Shown: positions 47,383 to 56,104, numbered from the stretch's first letter. The stretch is 64,000 bases of DNA from Undibacterium sp. Jales W-56 (GCF_025548535.1 NZ_JAJLQW010000007.1:124001-188000); one strand, 5' to 3'. Numbers and translations: made by a program. Notes: generated from the sequence alone by a model not told the origin.

Positions 47383-47510
47383 GGTTTATGGGCAGATTTT
47401 TGATTGCGCTTCGCAATCTGTGAAAAAAATGTCCGCAAGGATTGCCCTTTATAGAACATGGAAACATGTCTCTATATTCTCTTGACAATGCGTAAGAGTG
47501 CCCATAAACC
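47383..47510 (+). ncRNA. retron msr-msd RNA
   Basis: Structured RNA just upstream of the reverse transcriptase. A 12-nt a1 repeat (47383-47394) is perfectly complementary to the a2 repeat (47499-47510), the hallmark that closes retron RNAs. The base after a1 is G47395, the expected branch guanosine. msr hairpin GATTGCG-CTT-CGCAATC at 47402-47418. The msd part has a long hairpin TATAGA-ACATG / CATGT-TCTATA (47450-47476, GAAA loop, one bulge) and lower pairings of ATTG/CAAT and CGC/GCG (434-444 with 486-492 in the 47 kb numbering). The mature msDNA would be about 60-80 nt. The boundaries of msr and msd are inferred. Confidence 0.8.
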
Positions 47511-47533
47511 ACCACCAAAATAAGTGAGGTTTG

Positions 47534-49381
47534 ATGAGAAAACTGCAGACCTTGAGACAAATTTCTACCAAACCTGAACTTGCGAATTTGCTTGGAGTTA
47601 AACCTTCGATTCTTACATATGCCCTATATGTAACTAAGCCAGAAAAGCAATATATTCAATTCAAGATCCCAAAGAAAAGCGGCGGTGAAAGAATAATAAA
47701 TGCGCCTACTGGGAAGTTAAAAACAATCCAATCTGCGCTTTCAAATTTATTGCTCGATTGCCTAGATGAGATTAATCAAGAAAAATATCCAAAATCGGAA
47801 TTTTCTAAACAATCTGTCAAATACTCAAAAATACTCAAAGTAAGGTGTGGCGGCGCTCGGAGTAAGCAGCCTAGCCTATCGCATGGCTTTGAGAGACGTA
47901 GGTCAATTATCACCAATGCGTTGATGCATTTGGGGAAAAAAAACGTCTTAAACATCGATTTAGAAAATTTTTTCGGTAGCTTCAATTTTGGTAGAGTTCG
48001 AGGGTTTTTTATTAAAAATGAAAATTTCAAATTAGACCCAAAAATCTCAACTGTTATTGCCCAGATTGCTTGCTACAACAACGAACTTCCACAAGGTAGC
48101 CCTTGTTCACCGGTTATCACGAATTTGATAACTCATACATTGGACATTCGACTTGCATCTTTGGCAGAAATTCATTCCTGCACATATAGTCGGTATGCTG
48201 ACGATATTACATTTTCATCACGTGAAAAAATATTCCCAACAAAAATCATGCGTGAAGATAGTGGAAATTATGTCGTCGGGAAAAAATTACGCTCCGAAAT
48301 TTCAAGATCAGGCTTTTCTATTAATCACAAAAAAACCAGAATTCAATTTAAAGATTCCAGACAAGACGTTACCGGATTAATCGTAAATAATAAACCAAAT
48401 ACTAAAAGAGAATATTGGCGCACTGTAAGAGCTCAATGCAACAGCTTATTCAAGAACGGCTCATTTACAGTAAATTCTAACGGTAAAGTGAGTATAGGCA
48501 ATGTTAATCGGCTTGCAGGACAATTAAATTTTATCGATCAGCTAGATCATTACAATAGATTACGTCAAAAACCACCCTTAGACCCAAACTACCAATGGAA
48601 ACGAGATGCACTTGCTCACCAAAATAAAAATAAACAGAAAAAACATTTATTTAGTGGGCGCGAAAAAACCTATAGTGAATTTATTTTTTATCGCCTTTTT
48701 TATTCTGCAGACAAGCCGACAATTCTAACTGAAGGTAAAACCGATAACCTTTATTTAAAATCAGCAATTAACATACTTTCTGGGTACTATCCAAAACTAG
48801 CAAAAACCAAAACGGCAAAGACTCCATATGAATTATCTGTGCAGTTTCTCAACTATTCAGCACGAACCAAATTTCTTTTGGAGTTACATGGTGGGGCTGA
48901 CTATCTAAAGGATTTTATAAAAAATTATTCACATAATTTTGATCGGTATAAAGCTCTGACTAATCAACACCCTGTGATTATCGTTGTTGATAATGATGAT
49001 GGGCCAAAAGAACTTATCAATGCAGTTTCGAAAATGGGATCGGCAAAAATTTTCCCAACGTCGTTGACTATAAAAAGCGATATTAGAAAATCAGATTTTA
49101 TTCACGTTACTCACAACTTATACCTGGTAATGACGCCACTGTTAGCTGGAGAAACCAAAAGCGATATCGAAGCATTTTTTACTGATGCCGATAGATTAAA
49201 ACAACATAACGGCAAATGTTTCAACACCAAAAAAAACCGAAAAGACGAAATAAATTTGAGCAAAGATTCATTTGCAAATCACATTATTTCTGCACAAAAA
49301 ACTACAATTAATTTTGATGGTTTAAAACCGATACTCGATCGAATCACAATGGCAATTGAGCACCATAATTTGCCCAAATAA
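47534..49381 (+). CDS. retron reverse transcriptase fused to a TOPRIM domain
   Basis: 615 aa. RT part 1-345: fingers motif KKSGGERIINAP, retron X-region NALMH (NAxxH), motif A NIDLENFFGSF, motif B LPQGSPCSPVITN, catalytic YADD in YSRYADDITFS, and Y-region DVTGLIVN (VTG). These identify a retron RT rather than a group II intron or DGR RT. The C-terminal half (about 395-560) is a TOPRIM domain: LTEGKTD with the catalytic Glu, and IIVVDNDDG with the D-x-D pair. This RT-TOPRIM fusion is the arrangement of retron Ec67 (Retron-Eco2, type I-C), known as an anti-phage system. ATG at 47534 has GAGG four bases upstream. Strongly AT-rich, unlike glnS and pepD, so likely acquired. Confidence 0.93.
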   Translation: MRKLQTLRQISTKPELANLLGVKPSILTYALYVTKPEKQYIQFKIPKKSGGERIINAPTGKLKTIQSALSNLLLDCLDEINQEKYPKSEFSKQSVKYSKILKVRCGGARSKQPSLSHGFERRRSIITNALMHLGKKNVLNIDLENFFGSFNFGRVRGFFIKNENFKLDPKISTVIAQIACYNNELPQGSPCSPVITNLITHTLDIRLASLAEIHSCTYSRYADDITFSSREKIFPTKIMREDSGNYVVGKKLRSEISRSGFSINHKKTRIQFKDSRQDVTGLIVNNKPNTKREYWRTVRAQCNSLFKNGSFTVNSNGKVSIGNVNRLAGQLNFIDQLDHYNRLRQKPPLDPNYQWKRDALAHQNKNKQKKHLFSGREKTYSEFIFYRLFYSADKPTILTEGKTDNLYLKSAINILSGYYPKLAKTKTAKTPYELSVQFLNYSARTKFLLELHGGADYLKDFIKNYSHNFDRYKALTNQHPVIIVVDNDDGPKELINAVSKMGSAKIFPTSLTIKSDIRKSDFIHVTHNLYLVMTPLLAGETKSDIEAFFTDADRLKQHNGKCFNTKKNRKDEINLSKDSFANHIISAQKTTINFDGLKPILDRITMAIEHHNLPK

Positions 49382-49404
49382 AAATCATACGTAGCGTGCG
49401 TACG

Positions 49405-49838
49405 TCTGTAGCAAGCGTAGCGTGCGTGCCTCCGTAGGGTGTGCCATGCGCACCATTTCACCGGATATCTTCACTTTTTAATCTGTTCGTTTTCCCATCA
49501 TTGGTGCGCATGGCGCACCCTACGTCATATCTGTGTGGCTTGTGGCGTGTTTTGGTGCCGCGAGGCGCGTCTTTGTTGCGGCATGGTTTTTATGGATATT
49601 GACAGATCATCGTGTTCAAGGCGGCAAGCAAGCGTAGCGTGCTTACCTCGGTAGGGTGCGCCATGCGCACCGTTTCACCGGATATCCTCATTTTTTACGC
49701 TGTTCGTTTTTCCATCATTGGTGCGCATGGCGCACCCTACGCAATGTCTGTGCGGCTTGTGGCGTGTTTTGGTGCCACGAGGCGCGTCTTTGTTGCGGTA
49801 TGGTTTTTATGGATATTGACGGATCATCGTGTTCAAGG
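49405..49838. repeat. two tandem 217-bp units, each with a REP pair
   Basis: About 49405-49621 and 49622-49838 are direct repeats (217 bp apart, a few substitutions). Each unit contains a REP in one orientation and one in the other about 48 bp later: 49434-49454 and 49503-49523, then 49651-49671 and 49720-49740. The core GGTGCGC-CAT-GCGCACC is itself a palindrome; the flank is GTAGG/CCTAC. Shared tails include GGTGCC(A/G)CGAGGCGCGTC and GATCATCGTGTTCAAGGC. Confidence 0.88.
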
Positions 49839-49870
49839 CAGGCTGTGATTTTATTTCTCGCGCCTTTCTC

Positions 49871-50410
49871 ATGCCAAATTATCGACGTTCGAATATCGCT
49901 GGCGGCACGTATTTCTTTACCGTGAATAGTTTTCGGCGGCGACCGATTTTGACTGCCGAATCGCTGCGTCATGCTTTGCGTTTGGCGATACAAAAAACGC
50001 GCCTGACACATCCGTTTGAAATTGATGCATGGGTGTTGTTGCCGGATCATTTGCATTGCATCTGGACGCTGCCGCAGGATGATGCGAATTTTTCTGTGCG
50101 CTGGTCTATGATCAAACGCATGGTCTCGCAAGCTTGCGCGGCGGAATTTGGCGTGGGCGATTTGTCCGCTTCACGAACGCAAAGAAATGAATCGGGCATC
50201 TGGCAACGACGTTTCTGGGAACATCAAATCCGTGACGACAAGGACTTTGCACGGCATGTCGATTATATTCATTGGAACCCGGTAAAACATGGTCTGGTTG
50301 CGCGTGCGGGTGATTGGCCACATTCGACATTTCATCGATATGTGGCGCAACAGATGTTGCCGCAGGATTGGGGGATTGATGCCGATGTTGCCGGAGACTT
50401 TGGAGAGTAA
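49871..50410 (+). CDS. REP-associated tyrosine transposase (RAYT, Y1_Tnp)
   Basis: 179-aa HUH-superfamily transposase. The HUH motif is PDHLHCIW, the catalytic Tyr lies in HVDYIHWNPVKHGL, and MPNYRRSNIAGGTYFFTV is the typical RAYT start. Enzymes of this type bind and cut single-stranded REP sequences. It lies directly between the BIME units (49405-49838) and another REP (50431-50451), the usual RAYT-REP linkage. A longer frame from 49829 runs into the repeat and is not used. Confidence 0.93.
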   Translation: MPNYRRSNIAGGTYFFTVNSFRRRPILTAESLRHALRLAIQKTRLTHPFEIDAWVLLPDHLHCIWTLPQDDANFSVRWSMIKRMVSQACAAEFGVGDLSASRTQRNESGIWQRRFWEHQIRDDKDFARHVDYIHWNPVKHGLVARAGDWPHSTFHRYVAQQMLPQDWGIDADVAGDFGE

Positions 50411-50430
50411 CTATTTGCTGAGGATAGATT

Positions 50431-50451
50431 GGTGCGCATGGCGCACCCTAC
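50431..50451 (-). repeat. single REP element after the RAYT gene
   Basis: Same 21-bp core as the REPs at 49503 and 49720 (GGTGCGCATGGCGCACC plus CTAC), 20 bp after the RAYT stop and 14 bp from the end of the OsmC-YcaO gene. The RAYT gene is therefore flanked by REPs on both sides. Confidence 0.88.
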
Positions 50452-50464
50452 CTCTAATGATAAT

Positions 50465-52663
50465 TTATTGATCTCTTCCCTTAGCCCGCGCGGCGTGCAA
50501 TTTCTTGTAGCTATCAATCAGACGCTGATGGCGATCCAGTCCTTCCAGTTTCATGCTCGTCGGCGTTAAGCCGTAGAAGCGTACGCTGCCGTTGACTGAT
50601 CCGATCGCTGCATCCATACGCTCGTTGCCAAACATGCGGCGGAAATTGGTTTCGTAATCGTCCAGTTCCAGTTCATCGTCCAGCGTCACTTCGAGCACCA
50701 CATTCAGTGCCTGATAAAACAAGCCGCGTTCGACGCTGTTGTCGTTGTATTGCAGGAAGGCTTGCGTCAAATCCTGCGCATCGTCGAGTTGTTCTAAGGC
50801 GAGATGGATCAGCAGTTTTAATTCCAGCACGGTGAGTTGTCCCCAGACCGTGTTCTCGTCAAACTCGATACCGATTAATGTCGCGATGTCGCTGTAATCG
50901 TCGAGTTCGTTATTTTCTAAACGATCGAGCAGCGCTTCCAGCGCGTCATCATCGAGCTGATGCAGATTCAGAATATCGTTGCGGAACAATAAGGCTTTGT
51001 TGGTGTTATCCCAGATCAGATCTTCGACCGGGTAGACTTCTGAATAACCCGGCACCAGGATGCGGCAAGCGGTGGCGCCTAACTGGTCGTATACCGCCAT
51101 GTAGACTTCTTTGCCCATCTCGGCGAGGATGCCGAACAAGGTCGCGGCTTCGTCGGCATTCGAGTTTTCACCCTGACCGGAAAAATCCCATTCCACAAAT
51201 TCATAGTCGGATTTGGCGCTGAAAAAGCGCCATGATACGACGCCGCTGGAATCGATGAAGTGTTCGACAAAGTTATTCGGCTCAGTCACTGCCTGGCTGA
51301 CGAACGTCGGTTGCGGTAAATCATTCAGGCCTTCAAAACTGCGGCCTTGCAGCAATTCTGTCAGGCTGCGTTCCAACGCGACTTCAAAACTCGGATGCGC
51401 GCCGAACGAAGCGAACACGCCGCCGGTGCGCGGGTTCATCAGGGTCACGCACATGACCGGATATTGCCCGCCTAGCGAGGCGTCTTTTACCAGCACCGGA
51501 AAGCCTTGTTCTTCCAGGCCCTGAATGCCGGCCAAGATGCCGGGATATTTCGCCAGCACGTCTTGCGGCACATCGGGCAAGGCGATTTCGCCTTCGAGGA
51601 TTTCGCGCTTCACCGCGCGTTCAAAAATCTCAGACAGACATTGCACCTGCGCTTCGACCAGCGTATTACCGGCGCTCATGCCATTGCTGGCAAACAGGTT
51701 TTCGATCAGGTTCGATGGGAAATAGACGGTCTCGCCATCCGATTGGCGCACATACGGCAGCGAGCAGATGCCGCGCTCTGCGTTGCCAGAATTGGTGTCG
51801 ATCAGATGCGAACCACGCAGTTCTTTATCGGGGTTGTAAATTGCCAGGCTGTATGCATCCAGAATCTCTTTTGGCAGCGCATCTTTCTTACCCGGTTTAA
51901 ACCACTTTTCATTCGGATAATGCACAAAATCAGCATTGGCGATGTCTTCGCCCCAGAACGAACCGGCGTAAAAATGGTTGTTACTCAGGCGCTCAATGTA
52001 CTCGCCCAAGGCTGACGCCAAAGCGCTTTCTTTGGTCGCACCTTTGCCGTTGGTAAAGCACATCGGTGAATGCGCATCGCGGATATGCAATGACCACACA
52101 TTCGGAATGATATTGCGCCACGACGCAATTTCAATTTTGATGCCGAGGCCCGCTAGCAAGCCGGACATATTCGCGATGGTTTTTTCCAACGGTAAGTCTT
52201 TACCGAGGATGTAGGTGGCAGCATCCGCATCTGGATTTAGTGTCAGCAAAGCCTGCGCATCGGCATCGAGGCTCTCGACTTCTTCGATCACAAACTCAGG
52301 CCCCTCCTGCACGACTTTCTTTACCGTGCAGCGCTCAATCGAACGCAAAATGCCTTGGCGATCTTTATCAGAAATATCGGCGGGCAATTCCACCTGAATC
52401 TTAAAGATTTGCGCGTAGCGGTTTTCCGGATCGACGATATTGTTTTGCGAAAGGCGGATATTCTCGGTTGGAATATTGCGTGTATTGCAGTACAACTTCA
52501 CAAAATACGCTGCGCACAAGGCGGACGATGCCAGAAAATAATCGAAAGGTCCGGGTGCTGAGCCATCTCCCTTATAGCGGATAGGCTGATCAGCGATCAC
52601 CGTGAAATCATCGAACTTGGCTTCCAGACGAAGCTTATCGAGAAAATTGACCTTAATTTCCAT
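50465..52663 (-). CDS. OsmC domain/YcaO domain protein
   Basis: 732 aa. Residues 1-140 are OsmC-like (KFDDFTVIADQPIRYKGDGSAPGPFDYFLASSALCAAYFVKLYC), with the Cys of the second motif present. About 165-570 is a YcaO domain (NGKGATKESALASALGEYIERLS, the ATP-binding helix region, and LIENLFASNGMSAGNTLVEAQVQCLSEIFERAVK), and the C-terminal 590-730 is acidic and helical. No terminal PxPxP, so azoline-forming cyclodehydratase activity is unlikely. E. coli YcaO lacks the OsmC part. Start at 52663 (MEIKVNF) rather than 52717. Function of the fusion is not established; YcaO has been linked to S12 methylthiolation in E. coli. Confidence 0.92.
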   Translation of the reverse strand: MEIKVNFLDKLRLEAKFDDFTVIADQPIRYKGDGSAPGPFDYFLASSALCAAYFVKLYCNTRNIPTENIRLSQNNIVDPENRYAQIFKIQVELPADISDKDRQGILRSIERCTVKKVVQEGPEFVIEEVESLDADAQALLTLNPDADAATYILGKDLPLEKTIANMSGLLAGLGIKIEIASWRNIIPNVWSLHIRDAHSPMCFTNGKGATKESALASALGEYIERLSNNHFYAGSFWGEDIANADFVHYPNEKWFKPGKKDALPKEILDAYSLAIYNPDKELRGSHLIDTNSGNAERGICSLPYVRQSDGETVYFPSNLIENLFASNGMSAGNTLVEAQVQCLSEIFERAVKREILEGEIALPDVPQDVLAKYPGILAGIQGLEEQGFPVLVKDASLGGQYPVMCVTLMNPRTGGVFASFGAHPSFEVALERSLTELLQGRSFEGLNDLPQPTFVSQAVTEPNNFVEHFIDSSGVVSWRFFSAKSDYEFVEWDFSGQGENSNADEAATLFGILAEMGKEVYMAVYDQLGATACRILVPGYSEVYPVEDLIWDNTNKALLFRNDILNLHQLDDDALEALLDRLENNELDDYSDIATLIGIEFDENTVWGQLTVLELKLLIHLALEQLDDAQDLTQAFLQYNDNSVERGLFYQALNVVLEVTLDDELELDDYETNFRRMFGNERMDAAIGSVNGSVRFYGLTPTSMKLEGLDRHQRLIDSYKKLHAARAKGRDQ

Positions 52664-52939
52664 GAGAGTGTTCCAAAAAAACGGCCAAAAGCGCGTTGAA
52701 AGTAAATTAGCCGCCATTATCCGTTCTTTTAGTCGTACAGGATAGGCGGCAGCACAAATCCACTCGCCCGCTTCGTCACGCTGAGCGCATTCGGCATAGC
52801 GGATACGTCGCCTGATTCTGTCAACGACTCAACATCTGAGAAATGCAGGGAACGATTCCCGGATAACGGTATGATAAACTTGCCGCCCTCTGCCCGCACC
52901 GCGTTATCCATGCAATACGGGTCTTACAGGATACTTATC

Positions 52940-54421
52940 GTGACTACTGCATCTGAGATCAATCAGTTATTTCCTCGCCCACTGTGGCAATGGTTTGAAC
53001 AAATCTGCGCTATCCCGCATCCTTCTAAACATGAAGCCGCATTGAGCGAACATATTCAGCAGTGGGCGAAGCAGCGCGGCTTGCCGGTGGTGGTCGATCA
53101 TGTCGGCAATCTGATCATCCGTAAACCGGCCACCGCGGGCATGGAAGATCGCAAGACTGTAGTGATTCAGGCGCATCTGGATATGGTGCCGCAGAAGAAC
53201 GCCGATAAGGTACATGACTTTGTGACCGATCCGATTCAGCCGTGGATCGATGGCGAGTGGGTCAAGGCAACCGGCACCACGCTGGGTTCGGACAATGGCA
53301 TCGGTATGTCGTCGGCGCTGGCGATCCTGGGCTCTGGCGATATCAAACACGGCCCGCTGGAGGTCTTGTTGACGGTCGATGAAGAAGCCGGCATGACCGG
53401 TGCGTTTGGCTTACAGGCGGGCATGCTGGATGCCGAGATTCTGATCAACACCGACTCTGAACAGGAAGGCGAAATCTACATGGGCTGCGCAGGGGGCGTC
53501 GATGCCGAGATCAGCTTGCCGCTGCAATGGCAGGCGGCGCAGGCCGATCACCTCGCTTTCACGCTGAGCATCTCTGGCCTGAAGGGCGGGCATTCCGGTG
53601 TGAACATCCATCTCGGTCGCGGCAATGCGAATAAACTGCTGGTGCGCTTTTTAGCAGGTCATGCGGCGGAACTGGGGATGGCGCTGAGTGAGTTCAAAGG
53701 CGGCTCGTTGCGCAATGCGATCCCGCGTGAAGCGCAATGCAGTTTTACGATACCGACGGAGAAGGCCGACCTGCTGCAACAGCGCGTCGCGCAATACCTG
53801 GACATCTTGCAAGCCGAACTAGCCAAGGTAGAGCCTGACCTCAAACTCACCGTCGCCGCATCGGCGGCACCAGCAACGCCGCTGCGCACCATGCAGGCAG
53901 CCGCGCAAAAAATGCTGATCAACCTGATCAATAGCTGCCCGAACGGCGTGATCCGCATGAGCGATGAAATCATCGGCGTGACCGAAAGTTCGCTCAACGT
54001 CGGTGTGATCAGCACCCACGAGGACAGCGTCAACATCGTCTGCATGCTGCGCTCACTGATCGATAGCGGTCGTGAAAATATCGAAAGCACTTTACGCTCC
54101 TTGAGCGATCTGGCGGGCGCACATATTGCCTTCAGCGGCTGCTACCCGGGCTGGAAGCCCGACACCGGCTCGCCGGTGATGGCGATCGTCAAGGATACCT
54201 ACGAAAGCATTTATCACAAAGAACCGACGATCATGGTGATCCATGCGGGTCTGGAATGCGGCCTGTTTAAAAAGCATTATCCCGATCTGGACATGGTCTC
54301 GATCGGCCCGACGATCCGCTTCCCGCATGGCCCCGATGAGATGGTGAACATCGCGACGGTCGGCCAATACTGGACGCTGCTGCTGGCGGTGTTGGAGCGG
54401 ATTCCGGCGAAGTCAATGTAG
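52940..54421 (+). CDS. pepD: aminoacyl-histidine dipeptidase (M20)
   Basis: 493 aa, starting with GTG at 52940 (AGGA eight bases upstream). Co-catalytic zinc ligands are all seen: H in QAHLDMVPQ, D in GSDNGIGM, E-E in VDEEAGMTG, D in NTDSEQEGE, and the C-terminal H in VIHAGLECGLF. The lid domain (residues about 190-380) carries GLKGGHSGVNIHLGRGNANK. PepD-type cytosolic dipeptidase, cleaving Xaa-His and similar dipeptides. Divergent from OsmC-YcaO with 276 bp between. Confidence 0.96.
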   Translation: MTTASEINQLFPRPLWQWFEQICAIPHPSKHEAALSEHIQQWAKQRGLPVVVDHVGNLIIRKPATAGMEDRKTVVIQAHLDMVPQKNADKVHDFVTDPIQPWIDGEWVKATGTTLGSDNGIGMSSALAILGSGDIKHGPLEVLLTVDEEAGMTGAFGLQAGMLDAEILINTDSEQEGEIYMGCAGGVDAEISLPLQWQAAQADHLAFTLSISGLKGGHSGVNIHLGRGNANKLLVRFLAGHAAELGMALSEFKGGSLRNAIPREAQCSFTIPTEKADLLQQRVAQYLDILQAELAKVEPDLKLTVAASAAPATPLRTMQAAAQKMLINLINSCPNGVIRMSDEIIGVTESSLNVGVISTHEDSVNIVCMLRSLIDSGRENIESTLRSLSDLAGAHIAFSGCYPGWKPDTGSPVMAIVKDTYESIYHKEPTIMVIHAGLECGLFKKHYPDLDMVSIGPTIRFPHGPDEMVNIATVGQYWTLLLAVLERIPAKSM

Positions 54422-54462
54422 TCCCATCGCACTGCTTTGAGCAACCCATAGCTACCATTGAT

Positions 54463-54915
54463 ATGAATAAAAAATATTCCCTCCTTTTACAATGCACACT
54501 GAGCGCCGGCCTGGTCCTGGGCCTCAGTGCGGTGGCCCGGGCAGAGGTTTATAAGTGGGTCGATGCCAATGGCAAAACGCATTACTCAGAAAATAAAGAA
54601 GATGCCAAGGGCAAGGCGGAACAGGTAAAAATCACGTCCAGACCGGCACCGATCTCGTCTACATCGAGCTGGCGCGAACAAGAAGAACAATACAAGCAAC
54701 GCCAGGCGCAACAACAAAGCGAGCAGGCAAGCCGGCCATCAGCACCCGCACGCAATAAATCGACCTACGATAGCAACCAGCCAGAAACCGACGCCTCGCG
54801 CTGCGATCTCGCCCGCAGCATCAACAACGGCACTGTAGTGCATACGAATGGCGCCAAGACCGATGCCAACGACCGCATGATCGCCGAGCGTGACGTGAAG
54901 ACGTATTGCCATTAA
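54463..54915 (+). CDS. DUF4124 domain-containing protein
   Basis: 150 aa with signal peptide (MNKKYSLLLQCTLSAGLVLGLSAVARA). The DUF4124 unit EVYKWVDANGKTHYSENKEDA (residues 28-48) is immediately after the cleavage site; then comes a Gln/Arg/Ser-rich low-complexity linker and a short C-terminal tail with two cysteines (SRCDLARS, TYCH). Probably periplasmic. Function unknown. Confidence 0.87.
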   Translation: MNKKYSLLLQCTLSAGLVLGLSAVARAEVYKWVDANGKTHYSENKEDAKGKAEQVKITSRPAPISSTSSWREQEEQYKQRQAQQQSEQASRPSAPARNKSTYDSNQPETDASRCDLARSINNGTVVHTNGAKTDANDRMIAERDVKTYCH

Positions 54916-54961
54916 TAGTCGTAGCTAATGCAGATGGTGGGTATGCTGCAAACTGCGATCG

Positions 54962-55041
54962 AAAACCGATACCGCAATCCCCATGCGCCTTTCCGGGCAC
55001 TTTCGTGCCACGAGGCGCATGGGGATTGCGGTATCGGTTTT
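54962..55041. terminator. 29-bp perfect inverted repeat between converging genes
   Basis: Left arm 54962-54990, right arm 55013-55041, no mismatch; the 22-nt loop holds a second hairpin GGCAC/GTGCC. Located exactly between the DUF4124 gene (ends 54915) and the PilZ gene (ends 55068 on the other strand). Ends with AAAA and TTTT, so it can stop transcription from both sides, but the length is far beyond an ordinary terminator. Confidence 0.7.
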
Positions 55042-55067
55042 GAGTTTTTGCGAAACCAGGCTGCCGC

Positions 55068-55799
55068 CTAAATCACGGTCTGCGGTTGTTCAATCATTTG
55101 CTGGTAGATCAGGCTTTGCAACAAGATGGTGCTATTCGGTTCGACATCAATGAACTGCAAGCCGTGGTTGATCGTCGGAGCGCCGTGCGGGTCGTTCGGA
55201 TTTTTGTGCTCGTCTTCACTGATATTGCGCACGATACAGTTGATCGTCATCAGCATATCCACATGATGTAGCTTGATTTGGAACGACAATAACAGTTGCT
55301 GGTTTTTTTCAAACAAAGGGCGAGGCGTGGTGATCAGGGCGCCTGCGGCGCTCAGGTTGGTGACGACGACGCTGAACTTTTCATCGGGATCAGTGCTCCC
55401 GGCTTTCTTGACTGAAGCGATGATGCGCACCTTGATGCGCGGGTCTTTGCGCACTACCGACCCTTGAATTTTTTCGGGATAAGACAGGTGCAGATACGAG
55501 AACGGAACGCTGTTGACCTTGATAACATAGCAGTCAAAAGCAAACGCCTTTTGGCTGGAAAAAACCCGCACCACGATCTTATCGTTCTCACGCAAGAGTG
55601 CACGGTAACCGTTAGTCAGCGGCGTGCTCACCAACAGGCTGACGTTATCGAGATAGCCCACCACTTTAGAAAAAACCCGCTCGTCGCCCAATGAGGACGG
55701 CAATTGCAACTGGACCCTATCCCCGACACGCAAGCGCATGTCGGGAAAGGTGAATTTAAGTTCATGCTCGCTGGCGTCTGGTTGGGTATCCGAACTCAT
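55068..55799 (-). CDS. YcgR-like PilZ domain flagellar brake protein
   Basis: 243 aa. N-terminal PilZN/YcgR domain (about 1-110), then PilZ with the c-di-GMP motifs R-x3-R (RKDPRIKVR) and (D/N)-x-S-x2-G (NLSAAGAL). Binding of c-di-GMP by such proteins slows flagellar rotation or swarming. Start at 55799 (MSSDTQPD), because the 35-codon upstream extension is not family-like. Lone gene; no flagellar gene is visible. Confidence 0.9.
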   Translation of the reverse strand: MSSDTQPDASEHELKFTFPDMRLRVGDRVQLQLPSSLGDERVFSKVVGYLDNVSLLVSTPLTNGYRALLRENDKIVVRVFSSQKAFAFDCYVIKVNSVPFSYLHLSYPEKIQGSVVRKDPRIKVRIIASVKKAGSTDPDEKFSVVVTNLSAAGALITTPRPLFEKNQQLLLSFQIKLHHVDMLMTINCIVRNISEDEHKNPNDPHGAPTINHGLQFIDVEPNSTILLQSLIYQQMIEQPQTVI

Positions 55800-56104
55800 T
55801 ATGTCGTTAGTTGATAGAACGTGATCAGAAGGATGACAAGTTTGCGGGTGAATGCTCGAACAGCGTGACTGAGCGGGTCGATGCTTTACCGTTGCACATG
55901 GCATAAAGTATTACTCAAGGTAAGGCTTATCACAAGTGAAACTTAACGACGCAAGCAAGATGCCGATGCTGGCGAAACCGCGCTTGAGAACATAGGGCTT
56001 GCGCCTGTCCCTGGCAAAACTGTAAACCGCATCTAAACGCCACGCGATCTCGGCTACAATGCCGGCTTACTCGTTCCAGATTCCACTCGTTACCGAAAGA
56101 ATTG
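55800..56104. other. intergenic region
   Basis: 305 bp between outward-facing PilZ and glutaredoxin genes. No ORF or strong repeat; a TACAAT at about 56055 could serve the glutaredoxin gene. Confidence 0.4.

Noticed and set aside
47534-49381. Group II intron or DGR origin for the reverse transcriptase
   Set aside because: No maturase or endonuclease domain, no intron domain V/VI or template/variable repeat pair is visible, and the retron motifs plus a1/a2 RNA explain the locus.
52729-52911. 60-codon minus-strand frame between OsmC-YcaO and pepD
   Set aside because: It has no recognisable domain and lies in the divergent promoter region. Evidence is too thin to call a gene.
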